Positions 16,327-27,227 of a stretch of DNA of 64,000 nucleotides are shown piece by piece. The position numbers were made by a program, and so were the translations under genes. The notes beneath the pieces are model-generated. The model saw nothing but the letters and a program-made list of their open reading frames with translations, had not been told where the DNA came from and did not search any database. The number at the start of each line of letters is the position of its first letter. The stretch's first letter is position 1. The stretch is from Thunnus maccoyii (lineage: Eukaryota > Chordata > Actinopteri > Scombriformes > Scombridae): contig NC_056540.1 in the NCBI RefSeq assembly GCF_910596095.1, positions 15,712,501 to 15,776,500 on the forward strand, in the 5' to 3' direction.

Positions 16327-19300
16327 ATGTTCAAGATGATCCAAATAATCTGTCTGGCGATGCTGCTTCCCAACGGTAAGTTAGACGCTCCTGTTTGAGG
16401 AAAATGAAACGTCTGTGCTGTCAGCTGAAAAGATTGGACTGTTTTAACTTTGTACACTATTTTCTTTTGGTTAAAGAAGAAAGATGCTAGGTTTATCAAT
16501 GTTTAATGCATTACTGTGTGCGTAATTACGCAGTGCGCCTTGCAATTAAAGGTCAGTTACACGTTAAATTTTGCATGCGGCTTTCAAATCATTTAACTAG
16601 GCAAGCTGTAAGTAGAGAATATGCTTTAGGGAAAGTGAAGACTTTTTTTTAGATATATATTTTGATATACAAACCCATATTAAACAAAGTTTCCACTCAC
16701 TTCTTGGGCTTTCTCATATCTCCAATGGGTTTGGAAATGGCCCATACAATATTTCCTGATAATAAAAATATTCAGTTACCGTATAGCATTTATGGCCTAA
16801 AAAGAATTTTCTGAATGCCATGATTTCCTATGGATTTCAGAAAATAATAATAAACGATCATCACAACATCAAAAGAAAATCTCATGAAGTTTCTCCTTAG
16901 TTATGAGCTTAATTGAAAGTCACGATTAGAACAATGTGAAGTAAAACACAGTTTAAACCATGTGACTTCAGGCTCAGAGGTGATTGTTCTGGAAAACAGA
17001 ATAATCTCAGAATTGTTGGTACATCAAACTACATCGAAGAGCCCAACAGTTGTTCTGTCTAAAACTTGAAAACGGCAGATGACCTCATCTTTCTTTCTCT
17101 CCGCAGTGGTTCACTCGGCTCAGGGTCATAATGCTCAGAAGCTGCTGAATGATTTGATGGAGAATTATTCCAGCGCACTGCGGCCTGTGGAAGACACAGA
17201 CAGGGCGCTTAATGTCACTTTACAGATCACCCTCTCTCAGATCAAAGATATGGTGAGTACTACAGATCCTCAAATCTGTTTATATTTACAGTATATAATG
17301 GTAAGATGTTTATTATAGAAATAAACCATATTTTCTTCAGAACAGACAGTAGGGATGTCCATAAGAAAAAAAACTTAGTTGAGTGAAAGTCATAGCACTT
17401 TTTTACAAATTGACTATTTAGTTTAAATGAAGAATTTATAATTTATAAATTTTATAAAAATTCATCATGCACAAAAATTTTGTAAAATCAAGTACATCAA
17501 GACCAAGGGATATTAATGAATATTGTTTTGATGCCTTATATGTGACTATTTTCCAGTAATGACTAAGTGCCTCATTCCCCATTAAAGCACCATAAACTGC
17601 AGTCCTGCTGACAGTAATCCTGCCTTGTTGTAAACTCTTGTACTTTGTTCAAACAGAACCTGGATTTTGGCAAATACACAGCACTGTAGATCATAACCAA
17701 CACTCCAGAACTAAAACATAAAAGAGATGAGATGTTATGTTGAATTTTGGTTAAATTTGTCCTGGGTTTTCATCACTGCAGCAAACAGTAATCATTAAAG
17801 GATATTTGTAGGTGCTGAGGTGTATGAATGACAGGTAGATCTTTTAATGTACTGGACGGGCCTACTGTTACTCAGCTAGATCAGGTTCCCGTTCAGGTTC
17901 AGTGCTGTGTCAGAGCATAGCACTTGTATTGTGCACATGTGTTTGGGTTTGTGTGTGTTTGCAGAGAGAAAACAGCTGTCATACTGAATGAAATGTCTCT
18001 GTGGGATACCAGGTTGTCTGCTCATGTCAGTCTGTCATGTTTAGAAAGGAAAGCGTGAGAGCCAGACAACAAATAAGTGTGTGCGTCGGAGTGTCCTGTT
18101 ACCCAAAGCGGTTATGCTTACTTCAGTTCAGTGCTTCAGTGAAGCTCTGGCAGCGATACCAAAACCGCCCCCACCCACCCTCATCAGCGAGCCACCCTGC
18201 TCATCCACCTGATATTGACAGACAGGTCTGGATTTCAGTGGTTGTGATCATCTGAGGTCTATCTGCCCACGTAATGCTCATAATTAATGAGTATCGCTCT
18301 ATAAGCTGCTGTTTGCGTGTATCCATTGTGAGCAGGCATGTGTGCGTTTGTGTAAATGCATCTATAAATGTGTATGTGTGTGTGTGAAGGACGAGAGGAA
18401 CCAGGTGCTGATCGCCTACCTGTGGATTAGGCAGACATGGCATGATGCTTACCTGAAGTGGAATAAAGAGGACTACGATGGACTGGAGGTAATCCACATC
18501 CCCAGCAGCCTAGTGTGGAGGCCCGACCTTGTCCTCTATAACAAGTACGCCCGTACGTCACACACACGCACGCACACAAACAAACACTATAATTTCCTGA
18601 TCTTCCTTGTCATGTGAGAACACTGGATTTTTTTGGATTTGGGTAAACCCCCATTTTGGCATCTGATGAGAAAAATGTTAAAATTCTCCTCAAACCCATG
18701 TATTGTAGTAGGTTAAGAACACTGTGTTACTACAGTGTAAGCTGAGATTTATTCCAGAAAGAAGCAGGATTACACACACATACACACATGTTAATGTGTG
18801 TGGGAGTTAACCTCTTCCACAGCCTTAACGATATTACTAGAGGGAGCTTCACTAATAATATCATTAGTTGTCAGATATAAATTATATTTTCATGATAAAA
18901 ATCTGCTTAATTTATGTAACACTTTACAACTGCAAAGTTAGAAATTTCTTTAGTCAACAAAATGCAATTTGCATATGTAGTAAAATGTAAATTTATACAC
19001 ACACCTAAAAAAAAGTCTTGATTATGGCCACTGTAATACAGAGTTCATACAGTGTTAAATATACACTATGTTATATAGGTTTGTAATTTAGTATGGCATT
19101 TGTTTTGTTTATCACGTCATGAAACACGTAATATATATGTATGATATTGAGACAAATCTGTATTAAAGTGGCCATAATCATGTAACATACAATAAACAGA
19201 CACTGTATGTGGATACAGTATACACTGAGTTATTAGTTTTTTAAGGATACCCATACAATGTAACACAATCCAGTACAACAGCCCTGTAAAAATATCATAG

Positions 19301-21876
19301 CTGTATAAAACAGTCTTTGAGGCTGTAGTCTGACTATTATAAAGTTCATAAAAGTAATGGCTCATTGCAGGACTGCTGTATTAGCTTGTATTTGATTGTT
19401 CAGGTATGTCTAATAAACTAGTACCTCAGTGTCAAAAGCATACAATATACAAGCAACACAAACAAGCAACTGAGTTTTGGATTTGAGTTTACAACCTACT
19501 GGTTCTCTGTTCACTTCTGTACCAGCAGAAGATGCTGTATAGCAGCTCACCACCATTTAAACAAATGGCTCATGTGACGAGAGCTTTCGTCAGTGTGACT
19601 CTACTTTCTCCTCTCCTCCAGGGCTGATGATGACTTCTCAGGGCCGATGGACACCAACGTGAAACTGCGCTACAATGGAGAGATTACCTGGGACGCTCCT
19701 GCCATCACCAAGAGCTCTTGCGTGGTGGACGTCTCTTACTTCCCCTTTGACAGCCAGGAATGTAACCTGACTTTTGGTTCCTGGACCTACAATGGAAACC
19801 AGGTACGGAGAAACACATGCACATGTGCGAGGGTAAACCAACTCAATTCAGTTTATCCAACCGTGAGGATGATCTGTGTCACCTAAATGTATCAGGCCAG
19901 TTAAATTAGTTCCATGACACATGACTCTGGTCTGGGTTGTGATACTATACCGTCTGTGTTAAATTAGGGGGGTAACTGAGACTAGTCAGCTTAAAAAGCA
20001 GATAGGACACACACACCATCGCCATCAAACTCATGGTATAGAGCTGCCCTCTCTGTGGTCACGCATGGTTTTATGTTGTTGCTGTTAAATTTGGTTTAAA
20101 GTCATTAGACAAAATGAAAAGTCTGCACACTGTGACTAACACTGAAAATGATATTTAATAATTATGGGCATTTTTGGCCGAGTCTTTTCTCAGCATGCTA
20201 ATTATTAGATTTAACAGTTGATAACAGTTAGGGTTAAATCATCTGTGTGTTAAATATTTTCTGCATAAGACAGTGTGCCGTTGTAAAGTTCGTAATACCC
20301 GTGCATGGCATTTAATAGAAAAGAAGAGAGTCAATTGTGAAACTTTACAGTCATGATAAAAGTCATTGCCGTCAGCACTTATCAAAATAGGCTACTGCTG
20401 ACAAATTCCACTCGACGCACTAAATATGGCTGAGTTAAACAGTTTTTGTCCTGGTTGTGTGCTTCCTCTACACCTACTCATCCCTGTCCCTAATTTCAGG
20501 TAGACATCATTATGGGCATGGACAGCGGTGACCTGTCAGACTTTGTGGAAAACGTAGAGTGGGAATGCCACGGGATGCCGGCCACCAAGAACGTCATCAT
20601 GTACGGCTGTTGCTCTGACCCGTATCCAGACATCACCTACACTGTGCTGCTGCAGCGCCGCTCCCGCTTCTACATCTTCAACCTCCTCCTACCCTGCTTC
20701 CTCATCTCCTTCTTGGCTCCTCTCGGATTCTACCTGCCCGCAGACTCCGGGGAGAAGGTTTCACTGGGAGTGACGGTTCTTCTGGCTCTCACTGTGTTCC
20801 AGCTAATGGTGGCCGAAAGCATGCCCCCCTCAGAGAGTGTGCCGCTTATAGGTAAGAGTAGGTGTGTTTAGGGTGGTGTTAAATCCAGTATTTATGGAAC
20901 TTTTATGTGATTGTAGCATTTCTAAAATAATTATAGTGACATGCAATGCTGTCAGTGTGTCTTAAAGTCTTTAAACTACCAGTTCTGAGTGTGAAGGGCT
21001 AAACCATCACTCTGGTTCAAAGTTAACAAAAAACCTGTTAACGTTAACGTGTTAAGAATCTTTCCTTTCTGTCTTTTCTGTTACACAGGGAAGTACTATA
21101 TTGCCACTATGACCATGGTCACAGCCTCCACAGCTCTCACCATCTTCATCATGAACATCCATTTCTGTGGTGCAGAGGCCAAACCAGTTCCTCACTGGGC
21201 AAAAGTCCTTATCATTGACTACATGTCCAAGATTTTCTTTGTGTATGAGGTGGGTGAGAACTGTGCCACTGCCTCCTCTACCTCTTCCTCGTCTTCTCAC
21301 TCCTCCCACGATGACATCCGTCACAAGCACCTCAACTCCCACATTCAGGCGAATGGTAAGCCGGGGAGCCGAAGTAGCCGAAACGAGCGGCAGGGCCACA
21401 AGCACCCTAGGCCCCAGACCCCCAAACCGCAACATCATCCCAGAGTGAAAGCCCAGCACCACATCACCAGGGAGGAGAGGAGCCACCTCTCAAGCTTTGC
21501 ACCTGGGAGGTACGAAGGCTCTAATGGGAAAATTCCTACAGGTGACTGCTGTAAAGAAGACCAGAAAGTCCCATGCTGCCCTGAAGACCAAAAGCTTCCC
21601 TGCTGCCCTGAAGACAAAAAGCCTCCAACCCAAAGCCCCACCGTAACCTTTGGCCCCTGTGTGTTCTGTAGCCACGGCAGCAGCATCCCTGGTGTGGACA
21701 CCAAGCTGGTCCGCAATGTTGAATACATTGCAAACTGTTTCCGAGAGCAGAGGGCCACATGCGCCAAGGGGGCAGAATGGAAGAAGATTGCTAAAGTCAT
21801 GGACAGATTCTTTATGTGGATCTTCTTCATCATGGTTTTCCTCATGAGCATCCTCATCATTGGCAAAGCACCATGA
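16327..21876 (+). CDS. chrna9: Nicotinic acetylcholine receptor subunit alpha-9 (six exons)
   Basis: Exons 16327-16375, 17107-17252, 18390-18544, 19622-19802, 20500-20851 and 21089-21876 join in phase to about 556 residues. Alpha-9 subunits form the calcium-permeable acetylcholine receptor on hair cells that mediates efferent inhibition. Visible parts are a signal peptide (about 1-20), the Cys loop Cys150-Cys164 (13 residues between), the adjacent Cys214-Cys215 pair (YGCC) that defines alpha subunits, and membrane helices M1 (about 234-257), M2 (263-284, [12 protein letters not shown]), M3 (298-320) and M4 (535-553). The M3-M4 loop is about 205 residues. The protein is about 75 longer than the roughly 479-residue mammalian one, with Ser/His-rich sequence and three Cys-Cys repeats. 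[12 protein letters not shown] and GNQVDI fit alpha-9; alpha-10 is the closest alternative but fits less well. Cys200 (WECHG) is an extra extracellular cysteine. The exon 3 acceptor has a TG repeat instead of a pyrimidine tract. Confidence 0.95.
19018..19183. mobile_element. Small inverted-repeat element in chrna9 intron 3
   Basis: The left end GATTATGGCCACTGTAATAC (about 19019) recurs in reverse complement near 19160-19183 (GTATTAAAGTGGCCATAATC) with one mismatch in 20. About 120 AT-rich bases lie between, giving a short hairpin-capable element. It looks like a tiny non-autonomous DNA transposon, but no target duplication is obvious. Confidence 0.45.
21547..21627 (+). repeat. chrna9: Three tandem 27-base coding repeats in chrna9 (Cys-Cys motif)
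   Basis: Three 27-base units (21547-21573, 21574-21600, 21601-21627) encode [18 protein letters not shown] and CCPEDKKPP, residues about 448-474 of the cytoplasmic loop. Units 2 and 3 are nearly identical at DNA level, indicating recent in-frame duplication. CxxC (GPCVFCSHG) follows a few residues later. Nothing similar exists in the mammalian subunit as I recall it. Confidence 0.9.
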
Positions 21877-22002
21877 ACAAGAAGAGATTTTTTTACATTT
21901 GACTTAGTAAACTATTTTTGGTCAAAGAAAAAAAAGTTGTATGTTCAGTGTTTTTGGACATGTAAATACAAAACATGCTGTATTCTTTAACATTAACTAA
22001 AC

Positions 22003-22008
22003 ATTAAA
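22003..22008 (+). terminator. chrna9: Possible chrna9 polyadenylation signal
   Basis: ATTAAA lies 127 bases after the stop codon and is followed by TTTCTTTATAATTTAGTGTTCTGTTG, a plausible U/GU-rich downstream element. No AATAAA occurs closer. Confidence 0.4.
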
Positions 22009-22589
22009 ACAGTTTCTTTATAATTTAGTGTTCTGTTGCTCACCACTCTGCATACATTTTGGCTACTTTGCCTCCTATATAATCCTTAGCATCTCCACTG
22101 ATAGCGTGTTGTAAATATACAGTTTATTGCCCTATCCCCATCAGCCTTGATATACAGCCTTGATGCACACCATCTGACCATTGAATACATGTGAGGAGAT
22201 CTGCTGTCGAGTTAAAATATGACCAGTGGAGACTGCACATGTCTTATTCACTACTGTGAAATCAGATGCCCGGGGCTGAGCGAGAAAGAGAGAGAGAGAC
22301 ACCGTCAGTGCGCACTCAGGATCTGCAGAATCATTTTTCTGTTCAAAATCATCCAGTGTAGTTAATAGTTAATGAGCGAGCTTTGTTTGTAGCGAAGCCA
22401 GGGCAGCGAGGATGTAAGGTAATATGGAGCATCAATTATGCAACACAACGAACACACTCTGACGCCCCTATTCCTCCAAAAGCCCCATACTTTGAACTTG
22501 GGAAAGTCATGAGTTTGTGCGTTTATGTGTGCAGGTAGAGAGGAGAGAAATAAGGAACAAAAAAAGGGTGAAAAAAGAATAAACTTCTA

Positions 22590-23010
22590 ACACTGCTGGA
22601 AAATAACAAGTTACATTAATTCATGTACAGTTTTGAGGTATCTTACTTAAGTATTAACATTTTTGTGCAACTTTAAACTTCTACTTCACTACATTAGAAG
22701 GAACTATTGTACTTTTTTACAAAACATATTGTGAGTTAATAAGACATGAAGATTTAGAGCCATAGATCAAGGTACGCAACTGTATATAAAGTAGATAAAA
22801 ACTGCCACCAGGACAGATTACAACATTAAAGTACTGCTTATGTTAATGTGCAACACTTCCATGACCATTCATCATAATGAGTATTTTTATTTTTGATACT
22901 TTGTGCTACCTTCCATAGATTTTCTTTTTTTTTTTACATCTATTTTTGAATGGATTGACTTCTTGCAACTTTCATTTGATTAAGGGATCTAAATACCACT
23001 TCCACCCCTT
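22590..23010 (+). mobile_element. hAT-like non-autonomous element, copy 1
   Basis: It begins CACTGCTGGAAAATAACAAG and ends TAAATACCACTTCCACC, so the ends are inverted copies of a GG(T/A)GGAA-type terminus. The interior has TTGAGGTATCTTACTTAAGTA, AGTATATAAA-like and ACAACATTAAAGTACTGCTT segments. The same segments in the same order recur at 23914-24417. I recognise it as an abundant teleost repeat; assignment to hAT is from memory. Confidence 0.6.
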
Positions 23011-23913
23011 GCTTAGTGCTGATACACATCGTGAGTGTATTTTCCTTCTTATTCCTCTTTCAAATTGACCCACTAGGTAGGGAATACAATATATAGACCT
23101 ATAAAAGACCTGAAAGCACTCTCAATACCAAACAGTATCTCCCTCCATTTATTATTTTTACCATAATACCTTAATCTTACAGTAGAGGGCGTTCCTTTCC
23201 CACATACCATCCTGATGGCGGCTGCCCCAAGGCTCTCTGTTTGAAGCTGCATGTGGCAACACAGAAGTGCACAAGAAATACGCCACATAATTATTCCCTC
23301 TGTCGTTTCATCATCTACAGTGATCCACTCACAAAATGTCACTACTGAGAGGAGATAAAAAGATTCATAGGCAATTTGTTAGTCCTCCAGGTCACTGTAT
23401 GGCAAGAGACCATTTGTCCTACTCACTGCAATTCCACAATTAAATCTGGAGGCTATTAATGAAAGTGAGTTAGTCAGTGAGATATGTTGGGGTAGCAGGC
23501 AGCACACTTACTGATTGTTCTTTCTGCAGTGTGGACTTCGTTTAGCAGAACTCTGACAGAAATGGGCAGAGGAGTCATGGTTTTTTTATCCTCCCCTCCA
23601 AAGTGTTTGTCATGCTGAGGCACAATGTGTTTGATATAAGAGAGAATATCTTACATTTTCTGTCTGAGGGAAGCCGGCTGCATTGTGTTGTATTGATGCT
23701 CGGTGGGCCGCGGGGGCCACAGCAGGCTATAATCACCATGGGAGACGAGGAGAAGTGGGAACTATGTCATTTGGAAAAGCATAGCAGCTCAGGCACTGAG
23801 GGAAAGACTGCTGGGGAAATTACCAAGTGCTTCTGGACAAGTATTATCTAGGACTACTTAGACACAGAAGGGGAAAATAACTATGATGATACATTGGATT
23901 CAGAAATGATAGA

Positions 23914-24417
23914 TGGAGTGGTGGAAAGGAACTAATTTGCTCAAATAGAGTACTTAAGCACAATTTTTAAGGGACTTTTACTTTCCTGGAGCATTTGCAT
24001 TTAATGCCACTTTATAGCGTGCTTAAACTCCACAGCTTTTCAGAGGAAATATTGTGTTTTACATTTATCTGACAGCGGTAGTATAGTTGCTTGTGCAGAA
24101 TAAGACTTTAAATACAAAGCATATGAACCTCTTAGACTAACCAACAGTATATAAAAAGGGCAAAATGAGCTTCACCAACCAGCTACAACATTAACGTGCT
24201 GCTTAAATGTTAATTAATTCATAGTAATAATCCAATAATATATCACATATAACTCTGAAAGGGGTCAATTTCCCTAATAAGTACTTTAACATTTCATACT
24301 TATGCATATTCCACTGTTGATACTTCTAAATTTAGCTAAATGCAGTACTTTTCTCCCAGTGGAGTATTTTTACATTGTGGCATTGCTATTTTCATTGAAC
24401 ACTTTTTCCACCATTAT
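23914..24417 (+). mobile_element. hAT-like non-autonomous element, copy 2
   Basis: It begins AGTGGTGGAAAGGAACTAAT and ends CTTTTTCCACCATT, so its termini are inverted repeats of each other. The interior shares CAGTATATAAA, CTACAACATTAACGTGCTGC and TAATAATCCAATAATAT segments with the family. It is diverged from the copy at 22590-23010, so the two are separate old insertions in the same orientation. Confidence 0.65.
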
Positions 24418-24689
24418 GACTAACTTTGACTCAAAGTGCACATTACTTGAAGATCCCCTCCAGACATGTATTAAGACATATAAAAATACTCTGCTTGGAA
24501 CAATAATGGGTGTGTTTTTCCACAAAAAAAGTATAATTACCATGTTGAAATCCTTAAAATGACATTTACTTCTCCCTCATTAGAAATTCCAGAGTCAATG
24601 AATATGCGAATATATTTCATTTCAAAAGTTTAACCACTTCCTAGAAGATATCTTCTCAGTGTATGTGCACTGGAGGCTTCAAGTTTCCA

Positions 24690-24955
24690 CATCACACTTG
24701 TGTAAGGGGAAAATTGGACCAGGATTGGCTCCAAACTATTTGTGATGTTACAAATCATGCTTGTAGGCTCATCCCCTTAAAATTGGATTTTCAATGAGCT
24801 CAGAGAAACTTTCCGCTTTCAGCAGATGAAGGTGAAAACAGCTTCTAGTGTCAAACTCTGGACATACATCATTCTGCACAGTGAAGCTCAAACATCCAAA
24901 TGAAGTAACAATAAGCAAAACACAGTTTTGAGTGGAGGTGGACTTTAATATTTTA
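24690..24955. repeat. Dispersed teleost repeat fragment
   Basis: The segment with CAGCAGATGAAGGTGAAAAC, GTGTCAAACTCTGGACATAC and TTTGAGTGGAGGTGGACTTT is familiar to me as a dispersed repeat in perciform genomes. No inverted ends are obvious here, so class and boundaries are uncertain. Confidence 0.4.
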
Positions 24956-25627
24956 ATAAATACAATGAAAAAATGTAAATCTTCGGACTTTGGGCTTTGA
25001 AATCGATTTAAAAAATCAAAACAGAATGACATAGATGTAGTAGGGACACAGACGTGTGTTGACAGAGTGTATAATACTACTTATATTTAACTTTGCTTTG
25101 TTTGTAATAGGTTTGTGTTCAAATATACAAAACTGCAAACAAATGACACATTAGGCTATATAAATCAAAATTACTGAATTATGTGGCACGGGTGCTGAAA
25201 AAAAGAAGAAACAGAAGTCAAATTTGACAGTATTTTTTATGCAGACTTTACGTTTCTCATTTAATAGGCTACAGATTTTAAACAGAGGGCTACTAGTGAA
25301 AGTATAGCCATACTGCTTTCAGTTAAAATATTGTATGTCTGATGTAATGTGTGTAAGTTTGCAGTATCTTTAGATGTTTGGAAAGTAGAGGGCGTCCAGA
25401 GTCCCCTCACTCCTTCACCTATGCTACGCCCCTGCGTTTGGAGGAAACTTACTTCCTTCACTTTTGGACTCTATCTGATTTGGGTTTATGGTCCACCAGT
25501 GTTGTCATTAGCTTTCGACTGACAAAATACTCTGTAAAACTTTAACAAGCCCTAACTTAGAGGACGTCCAACGTTAAGGAGATTAATTCTTGGTCCGTGA
25601 AGAACAGGACCTTGGAATTAGCATACG

Positions 25628-25641
25628 GTTACCATGGAGAC
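25628..25641 (+). promoter_or_regulatory. nsun7: Candidate RFX X-box in the nsun7 promoter
   Basis: GTTACCATGGAGAC matches the X-box layout (GTTRCC, two-base spacer, degenerate RGYAAC half; the right half is imperfect). It lies about 300 bases upstream of the nsun7 leader exon. RFX factors drive ciliary and testis genes, consistent with the sperm-motility role reported for mammalian NSUN7. Occupancy is inferred only. Confidence 0.35.
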
Positions 25642-25923
25642 GGAAACACGCTAAATCCAAAGTGCTCCACAATGTAGACATTTAGAAAGTTTGTTTTTAA
25701 TTGGAAATACAACCCCGCATATCTAAGCATTCTTTTTTTTTTTCAAATACAAATGACCGATAAGGAGACTGAACGGTAGGTGACAGAGGTTACACTTCAC
25801 ATCTGTGGAGGAGACGCCCATCCCTCGCCTCATAACGGACCCAGATTTATAGCTAGTGGGGAATTTATTGGCGGTTGAAACTTTGCGTCGAGTCAAGGTT
25901 TGTTTGAACTATCGTCAGACGAC

Positions 25924-25986
25924 ATGAAGATCCCCGGAAAGGAGAGCTGTATTTCTGGAGGAGAAAACAAGTCGCCCTTCTCATAA
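25924..25986 (+). promoter_or_regulatory. nsun7: Upstream ORF in the nsun7 5' leader exon
   Basis: The leader exon ends at the donor AAG/GTAACA (last base 25987). It contains an ATG at 25924 opening a 20-codon frame that stops with TAA one base before the junction. The main start is on the next exon at 27228. In the main frame a TGA at 25925 closes the reading upstream, so the uORF cannot extend the protein. A short uORF ending at a splice junction could reduce main-frame translation. The exon assignment itself is inferred from the donor, phase and the acceptor at 27198. Confidence 0.45.
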
Positions 25987-26280
25987 GGTAACAAGAAATA
26001 AATCAGGTTTAATGAGGCTAACAGAGATTAACGTCCAGCGGTAGCTTGTTTAAATAAACGTTAACGTTACATCAGTCCGAAAATGTAAGCTAACGTTTGC
26101 TAACTGAGTTTTATTCGCATTATGTGCCACATTTACAGTCAGTCTTAACATTTTTTAAATTAAATTTCTAACATTTGGATTAATCTGGTCATATTCAGTA
26201 TGGTCCTATTTTATTATTATATTTTTACTAAAAAAAAAAAAAAAAAGCAATAGAAAAATACAAAATCAAAGTTTGAGAAT

Positions 26281-26990
26281 TGTAGGGGAGAGCAGGGTTG
26301 ATAGTCACAACTTTCATTTGGATCCCTCAAAAACTGTATCCTTAATAGATTCCTTTTCAATGTGTAATGAAAGCCTGAAGTGTCAGGTATGAATGGAGGG
26401 ACCTTCTGTTAAAAAGATGTGGACTGTCAAATACGTCTTGTGCACTTGTGACAACCATCCCCAACGCTGGGCTGGTAGTCACACACTATGGAGTTGGTTG
26501 TCCCTATGTTATTTTAATGGGGGGGAATAAAAAGTGGAGGCAATCTTTAAATTGAATTTTAAAAGTTCAATTTCATGTTGAATGTTCATGAATGTGACAA
26601 CCAACCCCAGAAAGAATGTGACAAGCATCCCCAACTGGGATTTTTTGCTACCGACAAAGCTAACAACCACATGTTGTAGCGTAGCTAAAAAAAACAAAAC
26701 TATCTAAACTATAGGTCTCCTCTCATACTTTTTAATGGTAATAATTGTTTTATTATAAACCCATTGTATAAAAGCCTAGAAGAGAAACACTGAAGAGCTG
26801 GATATTTACGTTTTGACATGAAAAACACTAAAAGTCCTCTCACCTCAATGTCAAGTGTCTTACACCTGAAATGACCTTGTAGGTGACCTCTGACCCTAAT
26901 TCTGAAAATTTCAATGCCACCATTTTTAACAGCGCCCTCTAAGGAGTTACATCTAATGAATGTGACCACTAACCCTGTTCTCCCCTACAT
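26281..26990. mobile_element. 0.7-kb non-autonomous DNA transposon with terminal inverted repeats
   Basis: The left end TGTAGGGGAGAGCAGGGTT (26281) and the reverse complement of the right end, TGTAGGGGAGAACAGGGTT, differ at one base in 19; similarity continues to about 28 bases. Inside are three more copies of a terminal-like motif, GTGACAA(C/G)CA(A/T)CCCC, near 26448, 26594 and 26619. There is no transposase frame. The superfamily is unassigned. It lies in nsun7 intron 1. Confidence 0.75.
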
Positions 26991-27227
26991 TTTAAAATAT
27001 GGCTATAACTGGGTTGCAGAGAGTCTGCAGTGTATATGGCTGGATATTTACTTCATGCTTACCTATTTTACACTATAGATTTGACTTAGCTAAATGGGTC
27101 AAGTTAAGTAATTTTTATTTATTTAGCCAAAACCACCAATTTTAACCAGGAGGGTCAAGCTTTGAATCTTGAGTGGTGTTTTATGTTGTCTTTTCAGGTG
27201 TCTGAGAGCAAACACAGCCGTGAGAAA

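Larger units (their letters stand above)
21877..25600. other. chrna9-nsun7 intergenic sequence
   Basis: This 3.7-kb gap holds the chrna9 3' UTR, two copies of a hAT-like repeat (22590-23010 and 23914-24417), another dispersed repeat (24690-24955) and an (AG)n run at 22282-22300. RBM47, which lies here in human on the opposite strand, was not found. No coding exon is recognisable. Confidence 0.55.

Noticed and set aside
21052-21866. Several long minus-strand frames opposite chrna9 exon 6
   Set aside because: They are shadows of the well-supported + strand coding exon.
21877-25600. Search for rbm47 exons, expected here from human synteny
   Set aside because: No RNA-recognition-motif coding segment is visible on either strand; the interval is repeats and non-coding sequence.
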